This document shows positions 5,450 to 7,390 of a DNA stretch of 7,390 nt, piece after piece. Under the pieces are notes generated by a model, which was not told where the DNA came from, did no database searches, and saw nothing but the letters and a program-made list of their open reading frames with translations. The position numbers were made by a program, and so were the translations under genes. Source of the DNA: JAHHLP01 sp041609895 (GTDB taxonomy: Bacteria > Bacteroidota > Rhodothermia > Rhodothermales > JABDKH01); the NCBI GenBank assembly GCA_041609895.1, contig JBFIPX010000167.1, forward strand, positions 1 to 7,390. Reading direction: 5' to 3'. Every line of letters starts with the position of its first letter. The first letter of the stretch is position 1.

Positions 5450-6964
5450 ATGAACTACAGAGTACAGGAGAGAGACATAGTGATTCGAAGGGTCCTATAC
5501 ATCCTGACTGATTTGGCGATAGTACATGCGGCATTCATGGCTGCCATCAAGCTTCGAACAGGTGACTGGAAGCTTATTGCCGGCGGCGATGATCTAATAG
5601 TGGCTTCGGTAGTCGCCACATCCGTGTACATGACCGCCCTAACCCTTGCGGGCCTGTATCGGATGCATTCACGAAAAATGCACCTGGACTCCTTTCTCAA
5701 GGTCGCCGGGTTCATCGTGTCGGGAGGTGCCGTGGCGTTGGTTATCATGTTCTTGATCGATCCGGAGGGCTTGCCGCCTCGTAGTGTCGTCGCAGCGCAG
5801 TGTGCATTCGCTATTGTCGGTGTGCTTGGACTACGAGCTACCGTCCGCTTCATATCCGAAAAGCTCCGACCAACCGAGGAGAGGCGCACAATAGACGTTG
5901 ATCTGCGCGGCCTGCAAGAACGTCGAGAGGTTGAACTCGATTTGACGGCCATCAGCAACTACCTCACCGGACGGACGGTCCTTGTAACGGGCGCCGGAGG
6001 ATCGGTGGGTTCAGTTCTCACTAATCGTTTGCTCGAACTCAACCCGTTCCGGCTTGTCCTTGTCGACGTCAGCGAGTACAACCTCTACAAACTGGAAAAT
6101 GACCTCCGGGAGCTTCGGTTCACGGGCGAGCTGATATTTCGCATCGCGGATGTCCGGGACGAAGCGATTATGCGCGCCACTTTTGCTGCTTATCGCCCCG
6201 ATGTCGTTTTCCATGCAGCGGCCTATAAGCACGTCCCTCTCATGGAGCGGCATCCGGCAGAAGCCTTTACGAACAACACGCTTTCTACGGTGAGCCTCGT
6301 ACGTATTTGTGAGGATTTCGGAACCGAGCAATTCGTATTCGTCTCAACCGACAAGGCAGTCGAGCCATCCAGCGTCCTGGGAGCGACAAAGCGACTGGCC
6401 GAGTGGTACATCAGATCGATCGATTCCGAGATGAGATGTAAGTCCGTCCGCTTTGGAAACGTTCTCGGAAGTCAAGGAAGCGTTGTTCCGATGTTTCTCG
6501 ACCAAATAAGCAGGGGCGGCCCCGTAACGATCACACATCCCGAAATGAAACGGTTCTTCATGACGGGAAACGAGGCCGCGTCTCTAATCCTTGCAACACT
6601 TTTGCTGGATGATGCTCCCATTTTCGCGGCAAGAATGGGCGAGCCCATACAGATCAAGGCCCTCGCCCACTACCTGATTGCGCGCGCCGCGGTACACCCT
6701 GAAAGGGTTGTCATCACCTACACCGGCCTCAGACCAGGCGAGAAACTGCAGGAGCGACTCTGGGCAGAGGACGAAAACGTCGTTGACACGATCAATGAGA
6801 CGATCGTCGGGATCCGCGCACCCGCGGCCTACAGCCGCACCGAGCTCGACGCATACTTCCGCTATCTCGAGCAGATTTCGGCGGAGAATCGGACCGCAGA
6901 GCTTCGGAAAGCCCTGTTCCAGTCGAATTTTATAGTAGCATCCCCACGCGCAGTCGGAGAGTAA
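5450..6964 (+). CDS. Membrane-anchored nucleotide-sugar 4,6-dehydratase (CapD/PglF/WbpM family), shortened form
   Basis: The family converts UDP-GlcNAc to UDP-4-keto-6-deoxy sugars. Four hydrophobic segments (about 13-35, 49-70, 83-103 and 112-130) form the usual N-terminal membrane anchor. A linker of about 40 residues leads to ELDLTAISNYLTGRTVLVTG, then the NAD motif TGAGGSVGS (180-188), FHAAAYKHVPLMERHP (254-269), STDKAVEP (299-306), VLGATKR (309-315), VRFGNVLGSQGSVVPMF (333-349), ITHPEMKRFFMT (361-372) and TGLRPGEKL (425-433). The protein is 504 residues, while full-length relatives are typically 600 or more. The CoA-binding-like Rossmann domain that normally sits between anchor and dehydratase is absent. 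The catalytic M-x-x-x-K usual for this group reads L310-x-x-x-K314. A GTG at 5480 has a better ribosome site than ATG 5450 and could be the true start, removing ten residues. It probably supplies the 4-keto substrate of the aminotransferase. Confidence 0.93.
   Translation: MNYRVQERDIVIRRVLYILTDLAIVHAAFMAAIKLRTGDWKLIAGGDDLIVASVVATSVYMTALTLAGLYRMHSRKMHLDSFLKVAGFIVSGGAVALVIMFLIDPEGLPPRSVVAAQCAFAIVGVLGLRATVRFISEKLRPTEERRTIDVDLRGLQERREVELDLTAISNYLTGRTVLVTGAGGSVGSVLTNRLLELNPFRLVLVDVSEYNLYKLENDLRELRFTGELIFRIADVRDEAIMRATFAAYRPDVVFHAAAYKHVPLMERHPAEAFTNNTLSTVSLVRICEDFGTEQFVFVSTDKAVEPSSVLGATKRLAEWYIRSIDSEMRCKSVRFGNVLGSQGSVVPMFLDQISRGGPVTITHPEMKRFFMTGNEAASLILATLLLDDAPIFAARMGEPIQIKALAHYLIARAAVHPERVVITYTGLRPGEKLQERLWAEDENVVDTINETIVGIRAPAAYSRTELDAYFRYLEQISAENRTAELRKALFQSNFIVASPRAVGE
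5466..5470 (+). promoter_or_regulatory. Shine-Dalgarno-like AGGAG pointing to an alternative GTG start of the dehydratase
   Basis: AGGAG lies nine bases upstream of an in-frame GTG at 5480 (codon 11 of the dehydratase as annotated). The annotated ATG at 5450 has only a GAGG two bases in front, which is too close to work well. Starting at 5480 would give VIRRVLYILTD, placing the arginine pair directly before the first membrane helix, which is normal for the family. Since most genes in this window lack such sites, the match may be chance in purine-rich coding sequence. Confidence 0.3.
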
Positions 6965-7045
6965 GACCCCACTGGGACGGGTTCGCAACGCCTCTTGACC
7001 CTGCCAAAGCCATCCAGTCGCCATCGAGAAAGCGCGGCCACAGGT

Positions 7046-7390
7046 TTGACCATAACACTTTCGAAATATCTACCAGTCCTTCTGCTCGCGACCAGCATGA
7101 TGGTGCCGGCTGCCCACGGACAGGATGGTTTCGATCCGAATTGGTATGACGCGACAAGGCAGTACGTCAAGATTGGAACCGTCGAGGACGGCATTCACCA
7201 TCTTTCGGGAGAGAACCTCTCCGAACTGGGCATTGCGATCGCATCCATAGACCCAGCCACGATACAGATATTTCAGAACGGAAAAGAGATACCGGTCCTA
7301 TTTGAGGCGAACGGGGTCAGCTTACAATCGACAGACACGTTGCGGTTTGTCGGATTCCGCAACACAGGCGACGACGAGGACTATCTCTAC
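7046..7390 (+). CDS. Exported protein, N-terminal part; resembles the N-terminal domain of C25-peptidase/PorU-type secreted proteins
   Basis: The frame runs open to the window edge (115 codons). From TTG at 7046 it encodes a classic signal peptide: a short polar start with one Lys, a hydrophobic core (LPVLLLATSMMV) and a likely cleavage after AHG near residue 25. The mature part reads WYDATRQYVKIG, then EDGIHHLSGENLSELGI, DPATIQIFQNGKEIPV, and DTLRFVGFRNTGDDEDYLY in pieces. I associate this pattern (V-K-I/V..EDGIY-L...L...GI..DP.T...F.NG.E.P) with the N-terminal domain of secreted C25-type peptidases and type IX secretion sortases. The catalytic region lies outside the window, so function is not shown. 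No ATG precedes the signal peptide. TTG at 6995 is a longer alternative, and ATG at 7097 would destroy the signal. It follows the dehydratase by 81 bp, with no obvious terminator between, and may be a separate unit. Confidence 0.7.
   Translation, partial: MTITLSKYLPVLLLATSMMVPAAHGQDGFDPNWYDATRQYVKIGTVEDGIHHLSGENLSELGIAIASIDPATIQIFQNGKEIPVLFEANGVSLQSTDTLRFVGFRNTGDDEDYLY

Noticed and set aside
5455..5958. A 167-codon open frame on the minus strand
   Set aside because: It is fully inside the dehydratase gene on the opposite strand and has low-complexity Ser/Arg/Thr composition. The plus-strand frame has clear family motifs.
6965..7045. A terminator after the dehydratase gene
   Set aside because: Only a five-base inverted repeat (ACTGG at 6971-6975, CCAGT at 7014-7018) with a long loop is visible, and there is no T-run.

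Overview
The window is a cell-surface polysaccharide (exopolysaccharide, capsule or O-antigen type) biosynthesis locus from a moderately GC-rich bacterium. The taxonomic hint is weak. The partial gene at the right edge begins with a signal peptide and a domain resembling the N-terminal part of secreted C25-peptidase or type IX secretion proteins. Most genes also lack a clear Shine-Dalgarno site. Both would fit the Bacteroidota/Rhodothermota group, but this is inference, not a firm assignment.

Layout. At the left edge, on the minus strand, is the N-terminal part of a GDP-L-fucose synthase (fcl, 1-266). It is separated by a 232-bp divergent intergenic region from a plus-strand gene string covering 499-6964. 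In order, this string holds a PLP sugar aminotransferase of the DegT/DnrJ/EryC1 family (499-1683), a small phosphoglycosyl transferase of the PglC type (1680-2339), a GNAT acetyltransferase with an unassigned C-terminal extension (2344-3135), a FemAB/BioF2-like acyl or aminoacyl transferase interrupted by an in-frame TGA (3132-3719 and 3723-4220), a WbuB-like GT4 glycosyltransferase (4231-5445) and a membrane-anchored CapD/PglF/WbpM-type UDP-sugar 4,6-dehydratase (5450-6964). Two junctions are ATGA overlaps and the other gaps are 3-10 bp, so this looks like one operon. An 81-bp gap then precedes an exported protein that runs off the right edge (7046-7390).

How the genes fit together (inference from families). 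The dehydratase would convert UDP-GlcNAc to the 4-keto-6-deoxy sugar, the aminotransferase would add the C4 amine, and the GNAT would acylate it. The phosphoglycosyl transferase would then move the resulting phospho-diacetamido-sugar onto undecaprenyl phosphate, and the GT4 enzyme would add the next sugar. This is the logic of UDP-N,N'-diacetylbacillosamine synthesis, with a GNAT enzyme in the place of the left-handed beta-helix acetyltransferase PglD. The FemAB-like protein could add a further acyl or aminoacyl group. The divergent fcl gene suggests that L-fucose is also in the glycan.

The points most worth a second look are the TGA splitting the FemAB-like gene, the dehydratase lacking the usual middle Rossmann-like domain, and a Leu in that dehydratase where the family usually has the catalytic Met. 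I saw no mobile elements, tRNA or rRNA genes, CRISPR arrays or convincing terminators.
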